Shown here: positions 23,301 to 30,634 of the stretch, piece after piece
Position numbering within the stretch: the first letter of the stretch is position 1
Layout: each line of letters begins with the position of its first letter
From: Ligula intestinalis
Lineage: Eukaryota; Platyhelminthes; Cestoda; Diphyllobothriidea; Diphyllobothriidae
Reading direction: 5' to 3'
Assembly (NCBI GenBank): GCA_036362985.1
Contig: JAYGXS010000002.1
Coordinates: forward strand, 91,754,530 to 91,818,529
DNA length: 64,000 bases
Translations under genes and position numbers: made by a program
Notes under the pieces: model-generated
Told to the model about the DNA's origin: nothing
What the model saw: the letters and a program-made list of their open reading frames with translations, nothing else
Databases searched by the model: none

Positions 23301-26300
23301 CAACAAAGCGACCATGACTACGTTTAGACCTACACTTGCCAATGGAAACGAAAGTGGAAAAGATTGCCGGCCGAACTACAACCAAAATTAGGTGAACAAT
23401 CGCGTATCAATTGCCCAGATACGCTATTTATTGAGGCTTTGCAGCGCAGGTTATCACCTTCAATGTCAAGGGATCGACCAATTAAATTTTCTTGCAAGCC
23501 GCGCAAAAAGATACATAGTAACCCTTCGCCAAATGTTCTAAATCCGGAATTCTTTTATTCCTCCAAGCCAACTCAGCAAACAAAACGCGGGATTCTTTGT
23601 GTCCTCTCAGCGCGGAATACGGTTCATGAAGAACACTACTTTGCAGGCGTGTAGGCGTGTAGGTAGGAGTGATTTAATTAAATCTTTCCAATGTTGATAA
23701 ACCGGTCAAAGCGCTTAGCAGTTTCAGAACTAAACCTTTCAGTGCTCAGAAACGGAACAGCGTCACCCGGTGTGATCGGATTTTCGGGCATTCTTATACG
23801 GACACAGATGGGACGCTCGGTACCGGGAGGACTACGTGTAATTATGAGCAAAAAACCCCGCCCCACTATTTTGACATGAATCTTGGGCCAAAGTCAGTGC
23901 TGACGAGCAAGATGAGTGGTTTCATTCAGTTTCTCACTTTTCTTGACTGTCTGGTAGTGGTTGGGGCTTCCCGGAAACGTACAAACGCTGTACGCATCAA
24001 GCCTTCCCGAAAATTGGAGTTTAAGCGAAGAGGAGTCTCAGGTAGACACGCAGTTGGAAAAGTGCAGTAGAGCAACATTGGAGTGGTAGAGTTGTGAGCT
24101 GGTAGTACGACAGAGTATTTAGCATGGTTGAAAGCTGCCCAAAGGCTTTCAGTGTTACACGGCTTCTATGCGCGCATTTGTGTATGGCTAAGACTGTGAA
24201 AATTAAGGTGGCTAACTACAGATTGTCATGGGTCAAAAGGCTGCAGATTAGAATTAACTCTAAACTTAATTTTCTACGTGTTGACACTCATGAAACGGCG
24301 GTTAGATTTCATGGCAGATGATGCTTCGCAAGTATGCCTCACTATAAACTAATCAGAGCGTAGGTCACCCTCCTGCTCCCAATCAGTGAAGCACACGCCG
24401 GATGTCGAAGTTCAGAATGGCTGAATTGTAGGGTCGTATTATATCATTCGTAGGTCCTCCGTGAGTATTACACCACACCTTTGTTCTGCGTCTAAATACT
24501 TACTTCTCCTTCAAAGTAATCATCAAATCAAAATGACGTCATCATCTAGCTTACCAGTATTCAAAAACTGCATAAGCACCCTCAAATTCTGGACTATGAA
24601 AGAAATCCTCAAAAAATTTCAGTGTTGCCCGTACAGTTAGGGGTTTCTTGTGAGGCCGCGTAATGGCAGTGGGCTGCCTTTATTAATCAATAGGCCGCAT
24701 AATGGTCAAAGGGGTTGCGCTAATAGCTTTCTTGGTAAAGAGGTTTTTTTTATGAACCAATAGGGTTGCTCTTAAGGTTTTTTGGTCTGCAGGCTTCCTT
24801 TTCACCTACGCATGCCCGTCAATTTCTCTTAGGGTAATTACAAGCGGCTTTGATTTATTTCCTCCTGTGCACTTACGGCACATTATTTGTTCATAAATCA
24901 AGCAGTAAACCTTTAATCACGAAGTCTGCAAGAGACTTGGGCGAGCGGAATTTATTTTCAGGTGGTCTCACAAGAAAGACTTACCTCCGCTACGTGTCTC
25001 ACGCATTCACCTGAACTGAGGGTTCTACGTTTTGACTTTTGACTACTAAATTTACCAAAATTTTCCCAAGGTAGCAATTACCTTCGTAGTACTGAAGCCT
25101 TCACGCTTCTCACCCTCATCGTTTTGTCCCATTCGAACTGATGAAGTTCGCAATGAACGTTCCTGCCTTGTCCTCGGGCAGGTGGCTTCTTTGGCAGGCA
25201 GACAAAACTAATGGTCCACTCTAACAAATCTTGGATGTATGCCAAGCCTCCTCTCTTCCCTGACGAATAAGGAGCATTAGGAACATATATGCGATAATTT
25301 GGTCTTCGTGGACGGAGAAGTCCACAGTGTGCCTCGCAGTATGGCGGACGCAGGGACGATACCTTACGTGTGAATTAGTCCATAATGATGGCAGATTGTC
25401 GAAGTACCTACCACACTCTCTCCATCCCCACCAACATGAACCTGACACTTCAGCTCAGTTGAGGTTCGAGTCGCTCGCTGTTGTTTCGGTGAAGGTTCGT
25501 CTTTGTCGCGCGGAGCAGACGTGTGTGGTACGCGTAGACGAACTGGTTAGCTTTATCAGCCACCCACCCGATCTTGCCACCTTGAACAGGGCGGTGTTAG
25601 GAGTTTTGTTCGGGTTTTGTTCACAATAAACCCTCCTTCGGGTGAGTTCCAAAATCATGCCCTTCTTATTGTGTGCTTCCTTGGGGATGCCCAAGGGCGT
25701 AATTAGACGGTGACAACACACAGTAGTCATCGTTACAACAAGCGGTCCAATAGCATTTACATTCATTATCACTTCTTAAGTAACTCTTTGTTCTGCCTAA
25801 AAAACCTTAACGGATCACATTTATTTCATATCGGAAAAAATACTCAATTTCGTGTGTTCCAGTGAGGCAGCAACTGGCTTTCTGCATAACGAACTTGTTT
25901 TTCTCGCCTGGTTATCTTTAACCGCAGCGGCTTGGCTGTCTAGTAAACTCCAATAACCAGGAATTCCTTATAGCAGTCATTAATATTATAGGTAGCATTC
26001 TCACATTGGGCATAAATTTCCCACACTGATTTTTTTACCGTTGTTATCATTATTATTCTTTAAAACCAGAATAAGATTATCTCGCTGGTGCCTAGAGCAT
26101 AAAAAGGAAATGTATGACGCGAAAACTTGATGAGTAATAAATAGACAAGTTAGACGTTAGAAAACATCGCGACTGTCCCACAAAACTACAGTGTACATTG
26201 GAGGATATTCTCGAATAGGATGGTCTTCAACACAAATATAAATGTATAGAAATATTGGCATCGCAAGCGACATATACATATATATGTGCATTGTTAACGA

Positions 26301-29300
26301 TAATGTCTATTGTGTGAATTTTCGAGTCTGGTACCCCAACTCGTCGTCAGACAAATAAGAGTATTGCGAAACAGTTAACAGACATCTTTTTAGTTAACTG
26401 TTTTTGCAACACTCTCATTTGTCTCACGACGAGCTGGGAAATCAAACTCGACAATTCACACAATAGACATTATTCTTTCCCAAAGGGGGGGGGGTGAATT
26501 ATAATGGAAAATCAGTTGTACAACGTTGTCTTCATTAATTTCTACCCGATTCCAGTCCTTTCCGGTGGCAAGTCAAAATGGCAGCAGATTTTCGCCTACC
26601 ATAGGCCGCTGCTAATTTTTCTACGCTCCCCTCCCCCTGAACTGAATTCCACCAAACCAGAAAAGTCAAGCTTGATTAATTCAATCAGCTCGTCAGTTAA
26701 CGCAGATGCAACAGCTACTATCCTCTTCAGACAGCTTCATTCAGGCACACGGTAGTACAATGCACGAAGGATAAAACTCCACAGGGACAAGAAGGAGAGA
26801 AGAGACTAAATGAGAGCACACAGAAAGCATTCATTTGGCTAACAACTGAGTGCGAGCTCTGCAGAATAAAGTAGATGACCGTGAAATAAACTTCGAGAAA
26901 TTGGATGCCCAACAACAATGACGATTGAGAAATGTGAGAAAGTTGTAACAATAGAGGGAACAGGAAAACGGACAGGTCTTGATGGGAAGCAAGACATAGA
27001 CTGGATGGAAGTGCCAAAGGAGGAGTAAAACGATAATCCTGATGCTAGTAGGCACGATGGAGATTAGCGTGGGCGGGAGACGGTAGACTACCGTGTGAAT
27101 GAAAGAAAAGGATTGAGGAAAGGAGAAATAACAATCGCAGGTGTTGGCATTCAGAGAGACTTCACATGGCGATGGGGAAAAGAAGGACTAGGAGCGAGAG
27201 GTTGGACGGAGGGAGGCCGGATTGAAAAGTAAAATGCATGCAGAAACTAAAAAGTATACTATCCTAAATGAATCAGAACAGAGCGCTAGTGCAAAGCAGA
27301 CTCGTAATTAGACCCATAATGACGCAATGCGTAGTCTTATTGGCCGATGGGCGTCCTTTTTAGCACGCCGCCTCAAAAGAGGTGGAATAATCGTAATATC
27401 AGCCCAGAAGATTGACTCTATTGGCCGGGCTTCTTTCATTAAAAACATGAATAAGCGAAGTAAATTCTACATCAAACTCCGTTTTCCTGGTATGCAAACC
27501 TCGTCTACACAACTGCGAAGGGTGAAGAAAGAAATTCACACCTACAAACAATACCGCAAGCCACGTGTGCGCATATGAAAATACGGAAAGCCTCCTGAAA
27601 GACTCGCCCTTAAAAACAGCCAGAAAACACAACCCTGCCTCTACGGAGACACAAACCCAGTTCTAAACCCTCGTCAGTTCGACCGTCGATATCAACGATT
27701 TCCACTACGAGCCTCAGCAGGCTGAAGCAACGCGGTGACTGTGGCAGACTCGCCGGATCTACCTCGCTCTCTCACCACTCCCACACTGGACCTGATGCCA
27801 AGACGAAATTCAAGAAGACCGGAGTTGGGGGGAGGGCACAGGCGGCTGGCGCAACCAACATTCAACACTAGTATCAAGAGCATGCCTCGCTAAGTAGGCA
27901 CCCTCCTCCCACCACGGGAGCGCCACAAAGGCCACATTAAGAAATAGCCATTGAGGCTGACTCACAGTCCACAGTTAGCCACTCCACACAACAAGACACA
28001 CACACTGCGGTGTCAAATTTATCCCGGCAGTTAGCAACCCTCCGAGCCAAGGCTTTCAGCGTCTCCGACGCCTGAGGGGCGGAAATTCCTTAGTAGATGG
28101 CGGAGAGACCGAGATAAGGAGGTAATGAAGGGTTTCGCTATTTAGGATTACATGTTTAGCCACCTAAACGGTACACCAAAATCCGGAGAAATTACGTTTA
28201 CGATCAAGGTGACGGTTGAGGTCAGGGTTATGCTGAGGGTTGAGCTTCGAGTTTGTGTTAACTGTGGGATTTAAGTCTAGGGTAGAGTCGGAGTCAAGGT
28301 GACGGTTTAGTTTTATGTTCGGGCTATTGCCAGGGTTAAGGCACAGGAATATTTACCCTTCGTGAAATTTACCACCTATTCTAAGTGGCAGAGGCGGTAC
28401 GATTGCCGTGTTTTGTGTGGGCGGCCATACAAGTCAGCCTTACCGTTTTGTCTATCTGCCAACACGACTCAAAGACTGTGACGCGAAAGGATGGCGTAGG
28501 TAAACTTTTGAAGTGGGTATGCAGTGTCACGTAAATGAAGGACTTCGCAAGGCTCAAAACAAAAAGGAGTCAACGACAATTACTGGTGCAAAAGCTATAA
28601 TATCTAAAGTGACTTACGTAGTTGCGGCTGAGATCGGGATGAGTGTAGTCGATTCCGTCGTCCATGATTGTGACAACGGAGTTCTTCCCCGTGTATCCGA
28701 GCTCCCATGCCTCCCAAACGTTCATATCCGCGCCTAAATTTTGTGATGCCCGAGTCTGAAAAGTAACGCAGGGTGGAATGTATGCTAACTGAGGCAATAT
28801 AGCCCGCAGTATCTATTTTACAGATTTAAATCGAACTATGCCTAAGCCTAATGTAAATGAGCACAATCCAATAATCAAGAAAAACGCGGGAAACAAAAGA
28901 TGGAATAAGCCCGAAGATATTGGAGCCTATTTATTTAGAAGGCCTAAGCGAACCCCTGGGAAGGCATAAATCACAAATGCCGAATTTGTAGTCAGGGGTC
29001 GAAAACACGCGGAACAATATGAAATCCAGGAGGAAGTAGTGGGAGACTGGGGTATCTTTTTGGCACCTTGACGGTAATACGGAAACTACCTATTACCTCT
29101 TCAATACTTGTTTTCGATCATATTTTATTTTTTACTGCAGTGTGTTCATAATTTCTGGACAAGTAATTGATCAACGCGGAAACTTTTTCTACACCTACTC
29201 GTGGTAATAGGCGACCTGTGGGGTTGGAGGACAAAAGTTATGTTGCTAATTTAGATGACTATCGGAGTTAAGTGGTAGAGAAGGAAACGTTATTTCCTAG

Positions 29301-30617
29301 TATATGTATAAAACATTCCTGAAAATAGCAACCCGTAATCTGGCAGTCTTTTGACTCACCCTCCAGACACTTTGGTATACTCATAGGGTTAACAGCAATT
29401 TTCGATTCAGGTAACTTCAATAGAGCTTTTTCCAAAGGGTGGAGTGAGTAACTAGTTAGTGTCGGATTAGAAAGGGGCTACTTATCAATTAGATTTCAAA
29501 ATTATGGCCATATAGTTAAGGTACGTCGAAAGAGGAGTTTAATACTTAAAAAGGATAGGAGGATTCAGGTTCAAAACCGCAGATATGAACATACAACGAG
29601 GAAGCCTCGTGTTCATACATCAAGTGAACATGGAAGGCCCAGAAATTCTTGCTGATTCGCACATCAGTCCTTTTCTCCTTATTTTATAAATTATCCCAGA
29701 CAGTATCTCCCAACGTAAAACGTAGATACAATAATTTCTCGCTTAATGCCGCCGATAATGTTGCTAAAACGATTAGTCTGATTAATCTGAAGCTTCAGTG
29801 CTCGATTCCTCTGTGTACTTCATCCGAATGAACAACTTTTTATGGACAAGAAGTGGGTCTCCTAGAGCAGAATCTGATAAGGGTTCTTTGTTCATTACAT
29901 AAAATAAACATAAAAGGTCAGAAGGACTAGGAAGTTGTTTCTGCTTTGTTCTTCAGTCACATAGCTGAATGAGAAAGTCATGGCAACAAAAGACAATGAT
30001 TTTAAGACAAAAATGCACAATCCCTGTTCAAGAAAGGGATGAAAGGCTACGACCTACCAATGACTGAGGACACTACCTCTGGTAACTACGAAATAATCAA
30101 TTAACTTTTGTAATGGAAGTCACAAGCACGCATTTACCAAATACCACATGTCCGGATACATCGGGTCATTCCAGGCTGGAAAGTTTCTTTTAACTCTTCG
30201 AAGCGCTCGTTGTTGCTCAATCCAAGAAACCTAATGGTTAAGAAAGCACCTGTCGATAAAGAAATAGCCACTTACGCTCAAACTCCGTTTTATGCGGGAG
30301 AAACCTTCCTCGAATGAAGTGACGTTGGGGAGCGGAGTGATCAGATAAATATCACTGTGGCCGAGTAGCTGGAGATGCAAAGAAGGTCACAAGAATGGTC
30401 CTTCATTTACCTTCCTAACAACTTGAAATCCTTCCCTCGAAAGAGCGCGGCGAGCTTCTTCAAGCTGGTCGCTGGAAACTTTCACGACAAATTCATCAAC
30501 AAGTGCACCATAAACGTCGTCGTCGGACATCGAGGAGACGGGAAAGATGAATGTTACTGTCAGTACTATGATTGTTGGCATTGCCAAACGGCATGGCTTC
30601 ATTTCGCTGTTGTCTTC
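8193..30617 (-). CDS. Furin/kexin-type proprotein convertase (partial, 7 exons)
   Basis: A subtilisin-fold endoprotease of the secretory pathway that cuts precursor proteins after paired basic residues. Seven exons on the minus strand join in frame to 284 residues. A signal peptide (about 1-24) is followed by an inhibitory prodomain with a secondary site RIKR (89-92) and the primary autocleavage site RVKR (107-110). The peptidase domain follows, with catalytic Asp158 in [13 protein letters not shown] and catalytic His198 in HGTRC. The segment [10 protein letters not shown] and the SWGPDD block come last. The oxyanion Asn, catalytic Ser and P domain are absent and must lie left of the window. 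NENK-type residues before HGTRCAG resemble furin/PC1, while [10 protein letters not shown] resembles PC2, so I keep the name general. Deviations from the usual family sequence are GQVAAT (usually GEVAA), CIVGVAYN (usually CGVGVAYN) and [11 protein letters not shown] (usually DDGKT.xGP). All six visible introns are GT-AG. Confidence 0.93.
8366..8929. other. Intron DNA without recognised features
   Basis: Part of the 10.8-kb convertase intron. Short overlapping frames only (at most 109 codons, 8733-9062), without family resemblance in their first parts. Confidence 0.4.
8930..9300 (+). pseudogene. Penelope-like C-terminal fragment ([11 protein letters not shown] module), copy 1
   Basis: The frame contains [18 protein letters not shown] followed by a charged, T/P/S-rich tail. 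The same module with a longer N-terminal context (ETGHTF.., [12 protein letters not shown]) occurs at 20.61-20.92 kb, and inverted at 20.21-20.58 kb. TGH..F....EAW.S...N...DLP..Y..LR is how the region after the GIY-YIG domain reads in Penelope-like or related retroelements, as far as I can recall. Only the end is present here. Confidence 0.5.
9530..9770. repeat. Degenerate GGTTAG-like minisatellite repeat, copy 1
   Basis: GGTTTAGGATTAAGGTGGGG and similar hexamer-like units follow the lead-in CCAAATTCCAGAGAAATTA. The same lead-in and a trailing block ATATTTACCCTTC.GT.AA occur at 28.17-28.37 kb, so this is a dispersed repeat with a telomere-like core. Confidence 0.55.
9840..11040 (+). mobile_element. 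LINE family A fragment (endonuclease end to RT start)
   Basis: The order of a LINE ORF2 is visible. The end of an AP-like endonuclease comes first ([17 protein letters not shown]), then a linker with [21 protein letters not shown], then the RT fingers at 10484-10882 ([35 protein letters not shown]). Stops and frameshifts split it and the RT catalytic core is missing. The 3' part (10911-11036) ends in GGGAGTTCAAAGGCGTTTG, a tail shared with other family A copies. It lies antisense in the convertase intron. Confidence 0.8.
11041..12229. other. Intron DNA, nothing recognised
   Basis: Only short minus-strand frames (76 codons or fewer) without family signature. No clear repeat structure is seen. 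Confidence 0.4.
12230..12760 (-). pseudogene. Penelope-like element fragment, GIY-YIG endonuclease region
   Basis: Minus-strand frames carry [64 protein letters not shown] and [20 protein letters not shown]. It is colinear with the plus-strand fragment at 3.55-4.04 kb and better preserved: 92 codons are open at 12301-12579. One frameshift separates the linker from the endonuclease. The GIY-YIG module supplies target nicking in these elements. Confidence 0.75.
12790..12931 (+). CDS. Possible exon or retroelement piece, unassigned
   Basis: A 60-codon frame contains [20 protein letters not shown] and [11 protein letters not shown], and is followed by a strong donor-like AAG|GTGAGT. Residue use looks coding, but I do not recognise the product. 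It is antisense to the convertase, and no acceptor or partner exon could be fixed. Chance or an old retroelement remains possible. Confidence 0.25.
13090..13515 (-). pseudogene. RTE-like LINE, C-terminal ORF fragment
   Basis: The translation has [20 protein letters not shown] and, after a frameshift near 13430, [35 protein letters not shown] and [10 protein letters not shown]. The RRLRWFGHVLRR motif marks the end of RTE-type non-LTR retrotransposon ORFs, which are abundant in flatworms. Only the C-terminus remains. Confidence 0.75.
14117..14275. repeat. Dispersed repeat R1, copy 1
   Basis: AAACCCTCATTCGGGTG.CTTCC, TTCCCTGGGGAT and GGTGACA occur in the same order at 25.62-25.75 kb with moderate divergence. 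Function unknown. Confidence 0.5.
14276..17689. other. Long intron stretch without recognised gene
   Basis: The longest frame is 140 codons (15753-16175, minus), with low-complexity hydrophobic and Tyr/Leu-rich content and no family resemblance. A CCCCCC tract lies near 14840. No exon-like block with good splice sites was recognised, but short exons could be missed. Confidence 0.4.
17922..18000 (-). ncRNA. Type I hammerhead ribozyme, predicted intact core
   Basis: On the minus strand the core CTGATGA is at 17992-17986. Stem II follows, GCCGG (17985-17981) with CCGGC (17946-17942), then GAAA (17941-17938). Stem III is the self-complementary ACACGTGT (17938-17931), and C17930 is the nucleotide before the predicted cut (GTC). 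Stem I pairs CCCA (17996-17993) with TGGG (17929-17926). All invariant core bases of the family are present. The compact stem III and short stem I match the schistosome form. Loop II is unusually long (34 nt) and contains GACAC/GTGTC, which can form an inner hairpin. Activity is inferred, not shown. Confidence 0.82.
18258..18336 (-). pseudogene. Decayed hammerhead ribozyme copy
   Basis: Aligned with the intact unit, the core CTGATGA reads TCGATAA here: C3, U4 and G8 are substituted, all essential positions. GAAA, stem III (ACACGTGT) and the GTC site are kept. Stem II survives with G-U wobbles (GCCGG with TCGGT) and stem I loses a pair. Predicted inactive. Confidence 0.75.
18604..19120. repeat. 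Composite fold-back with tRNA-like centre
   Basis: A direct repeat (CACCGATCTGTCAGAGGACC at about 18619 and 18938, with following GCCTCCACCGCGAGGCGG) is combined with an inverted repeat. The arm at about 18700-18795 (TATAGGCAGAAGGACAT through GCCTTGTTAGGCGTCATCGG) is the reverse complement of about 19013-19109. Between the arms lies the tRNA-like segment. The hairpin arms are about 95 bp at high identity. Confidence 0.75.
18822..18905 (-). repeat. tRNA-like segment in fold-back centre
   Basis: On the minus strand GAGCTCGTAGCTCAAACG (A-box-like) is followed by GCGAGTTCAAATCTC (B-box-like). The acceptor ends do not pair convincingly, so it is a SINE head or tRNA pseudogene, not a tRNA gene. 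Confidence 0.5.
19162..19250 (-). CDS. Convertase exon 6: catalytic His
   Basis: 89 nt, phase 2 to phase 1, acceptor TTCTCTTCAG|G and donor GGAG|GTTAGT. It encodes [17 protein letters not shown] and [10 protein letters not shown]. His198 of HGTRC is the catalytic histidine. Gln replaces the common Glu after CAG, and Ile the common Gly after the second Cys. Intron to exon 5: 2,154 nt. Confidence 0.94.
19368..19910. mobile_element. TIR element (MITE-like), copy 2
   Basis: Imperfect terminal inverted repeats of about 90 bp. GCTTATGTAGTCC at 19368 and GCATTTTGTCCTACAAAAAC at 19404 face the reverse complement of the right end (CCTTATGTAGTTCC, GCATGCTGTCCTACAAAAAC). The interior is homologous to copy 1 at 4.30-4.82 kb, with shared landmarks CGCGCGGCC and GAACGGTAAGTTGGACCTCA. 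No ORF. It lies 118 bp beyond the high-coordinate end of convertase exon 6. Confidence 0.8.
20210..20585 (-). pseudogene. Penelope-like C-terminal fragment, copy 2
   Basis: The minus-strand frame reads [20 protein letters not shown], then [20 protein letters not shown] and a charged tail. It is the inverted neighbour of copy 3. Open over 122 codons, but the upstream endonuclease and RT are not attached. Confidence 0.55.
20612..20920 (+). pseudogene. Penelope-like C-terminal fragment, copy 3
   Basis: 102 codons open: [20 protein letters not shown] (the RI.EH segment of a GIY-YIG domain), [33 protein letters not shown] and AAYKVLRHY. It is the most complete of three copies of this module and adds the TGHTF link that ties it to the endonuclease of a retroelement. 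Confidence 0.6.
20921..21404. other. Intron DNA without features
   Basis: Between the retroelement fragments and convertase exon 5. No recognised coding or repeat structure. Confidence 0.4.
21405..21478 (-). CDS. Convertase exon 5: short linking exon
   Basis: 74 nt, phase 0 to phase 2, acceptor CATTTTTAG|GAT and donor AA|GTAAGT. It encodes [17 protein letters not shown] and NITNKEN, with the split Lys codon completed in exon 6. The DxNxxDxDPxP block is diagnostic of furin-family enzymes. The exon is embedded in repeat-rich intron DNA. Confidence 0.92.
21960..22050. repeat. Dispersed repeat R2, copy 1
   Basis: CTGAGAGTCAGGCTGCAATGG, then AATGTGGCCTTTATGGCGCT and CCTACCTAGCGAG. The reverse complement, with moderate divergence, is found at 27.88-27.97 kb. 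Function unknown. Confidence 0.55.
22199..22441 (-). other. Unassigned 80-codon frame
   Basis: Contains [20 protein letters not shown] followed by an Arg/Gln/Ser-rich tail with many charged residues. Not recognised. It could be a retroelement piece near the Penelope-like RT fragment at 22.6-23.4 kb, or chance. Confidence 0.2.
22640..23400 (-). pseudogene. Penelope-like element, RT palm to thumb fragment
   Basis: Minus-strand frames read [20 protein letters not shown] (the catalytic VDDT box), [20 protein letters not shown] and, after frameshifts, [17 protein letters not shown], then [20 protein letters not shown]. This is the order of a Penelope-like reverse transcriptase. Several frameshifts and stops make it dead. 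It is in sense with the convertase intron that contains it. Confidence 0.75.
23401..25624. other. Intron DNA without recognised gene
   Basis: Frames of up to about 100 codons, none with a recognisable family. Inside the 7.1-kb fourth intron of the convertase. Confidence 0.4.
25625..25750. repeat. Dispersed repeat R1, copy 2
   Basis: AAACCCTCCTTCGGGTGAGTT, CTTGGGGATGCCC and GGTTACAAC-like blocks are colinear with 14.12-14.27 kb. Confidence 0.5.
26296..26478. repeat. Fold-back (MITE-like) element, copy 2
   Basis: Inverted arms of about 80 bp: AATGTCTATTGTGTGAATTTTC at the left and GACAATTCACACAATAGACATT at the right, with GTTAACTG facing each other in the centre. The stretch GAATTTTCGAGTCTGGTACC with CCAACTCGTC is shared with copy 1 at 1.77-2.10 kb. 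Confidence 0.75.
26479..27883. other. Unassigned intron DNA
   Basis: Contains a G-rich run (GGGGGGGGG near 26488) and a purine-rich tract at 26.75-27.25 kb. A plus-strand frame of 83 codons at 27327-27578 is Arg/Lys-rich and unrecognised. Confidence 0.35.
27884..27972. repeat. Dispersed repeat R2, copy 2 (inverted)
   Basis: GGGAGCGCCACAAAGGCCAC and ATTGAGGCTGACTCACAGTC are the reverse complement of the block at 21.96-22.05 kb. Confidence 0.55.
28170..28380. repeat. Degenerate GGTTAG-like repeat, copy 2
   Basis: Lead-in CCAAAATCCGGAGAAATTA, degenerate units (GGTGACGGTTGAGG, AGGGTTATGCTGAGGGTTGA) and the trailer AATATTTACCCTTCGTG. Colinear with 9.53-9.77 kb. Confidence 0.55.
28618..28755 (-). 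CDS. Convertase exon 4: catalytic Asp
   Basis: 138 nt (46 codons), phase 0 at both ends, acceptor ACTTTTCAG|ACT and donor TAC|GTAAGT. It contains [13 protein letters not shown] and [17 protein letters not shown]. The first Asp of DDG (residue 158) is the catalytic aspartate. Intron to exon 3: 1,382 nt. Confidence 0.95.
28756..30137. other. Convertase intron 3
   Basis: 1,382 nt between exons 3 and 4. AT-rich, with no element recognised. Confidence 0.6.
30138..30230 (-). CDS. Convertase exon 3: primary activation site
   Basis: 93 nt, phase 0 at both ends, acceptor TTAACCATTAG and donor TTG|GTAAAT. It encodes [15 protein letters not shown] followed by [20 protein letters not shown] is the autocatalytic activation site and the WNDP..P..WYL block starts the peptidase domain. 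The intron to exon 2 is 45 nt. Confidence 0.92.
30276..30368 (-). CDS. Convertase exon 2: prodomain with secondary site
   Basis: 93 nt, phase 0 at both ends, acceptor CATCTCCAG and donor AGC|GTAAGT. It encodes [10 protein letters not shown], then [17 protein letters not shown] sits where convertases carry the secondary prodomain cleavage site. It has no ATG-started frame and was found by reading the 5' end between exons 1 and 3. The intron to exon 1 is 42 nt. Confidence 0.88.
30411..30602 (-). CDS. Convertase exon 1: signal peptide and prodomain start
   Basis: 64 codons from ATG at 30602 to a phase-0 donor AAG|GTAAAT. A short basic N-terminus and a hydrophobic core (residues 8-22, [10 protein letters not shown]) make a signal peptide ending near SS24. 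Then comes an acidic stretch (SDDD) and the prodomain strand [17 protein letters not shown]. The ATG lies 15 nt downstream of a good splice-acceptor-like sequence. Confidence 0.9.
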
Positions 30618-30634
30618 CTGAATGGGAAAGCATA
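30612..30634 (-). promoter_or_regulatory. Candidate 5'-UTR or trans-splice acceptor
   Basis: Directly upstream of the convertase ATG the minus strand reads TGCTTTCCCATTCAG|GAAG, a good acceptor with a pyrimidine-rich run, 15 nt before the start codon. It could end a 5'-UTR intron or be a spliced-leader acceptor, since flatworms use SL trans-splicing. Neither can be decided from DNA alone. Confidence 0.4.
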
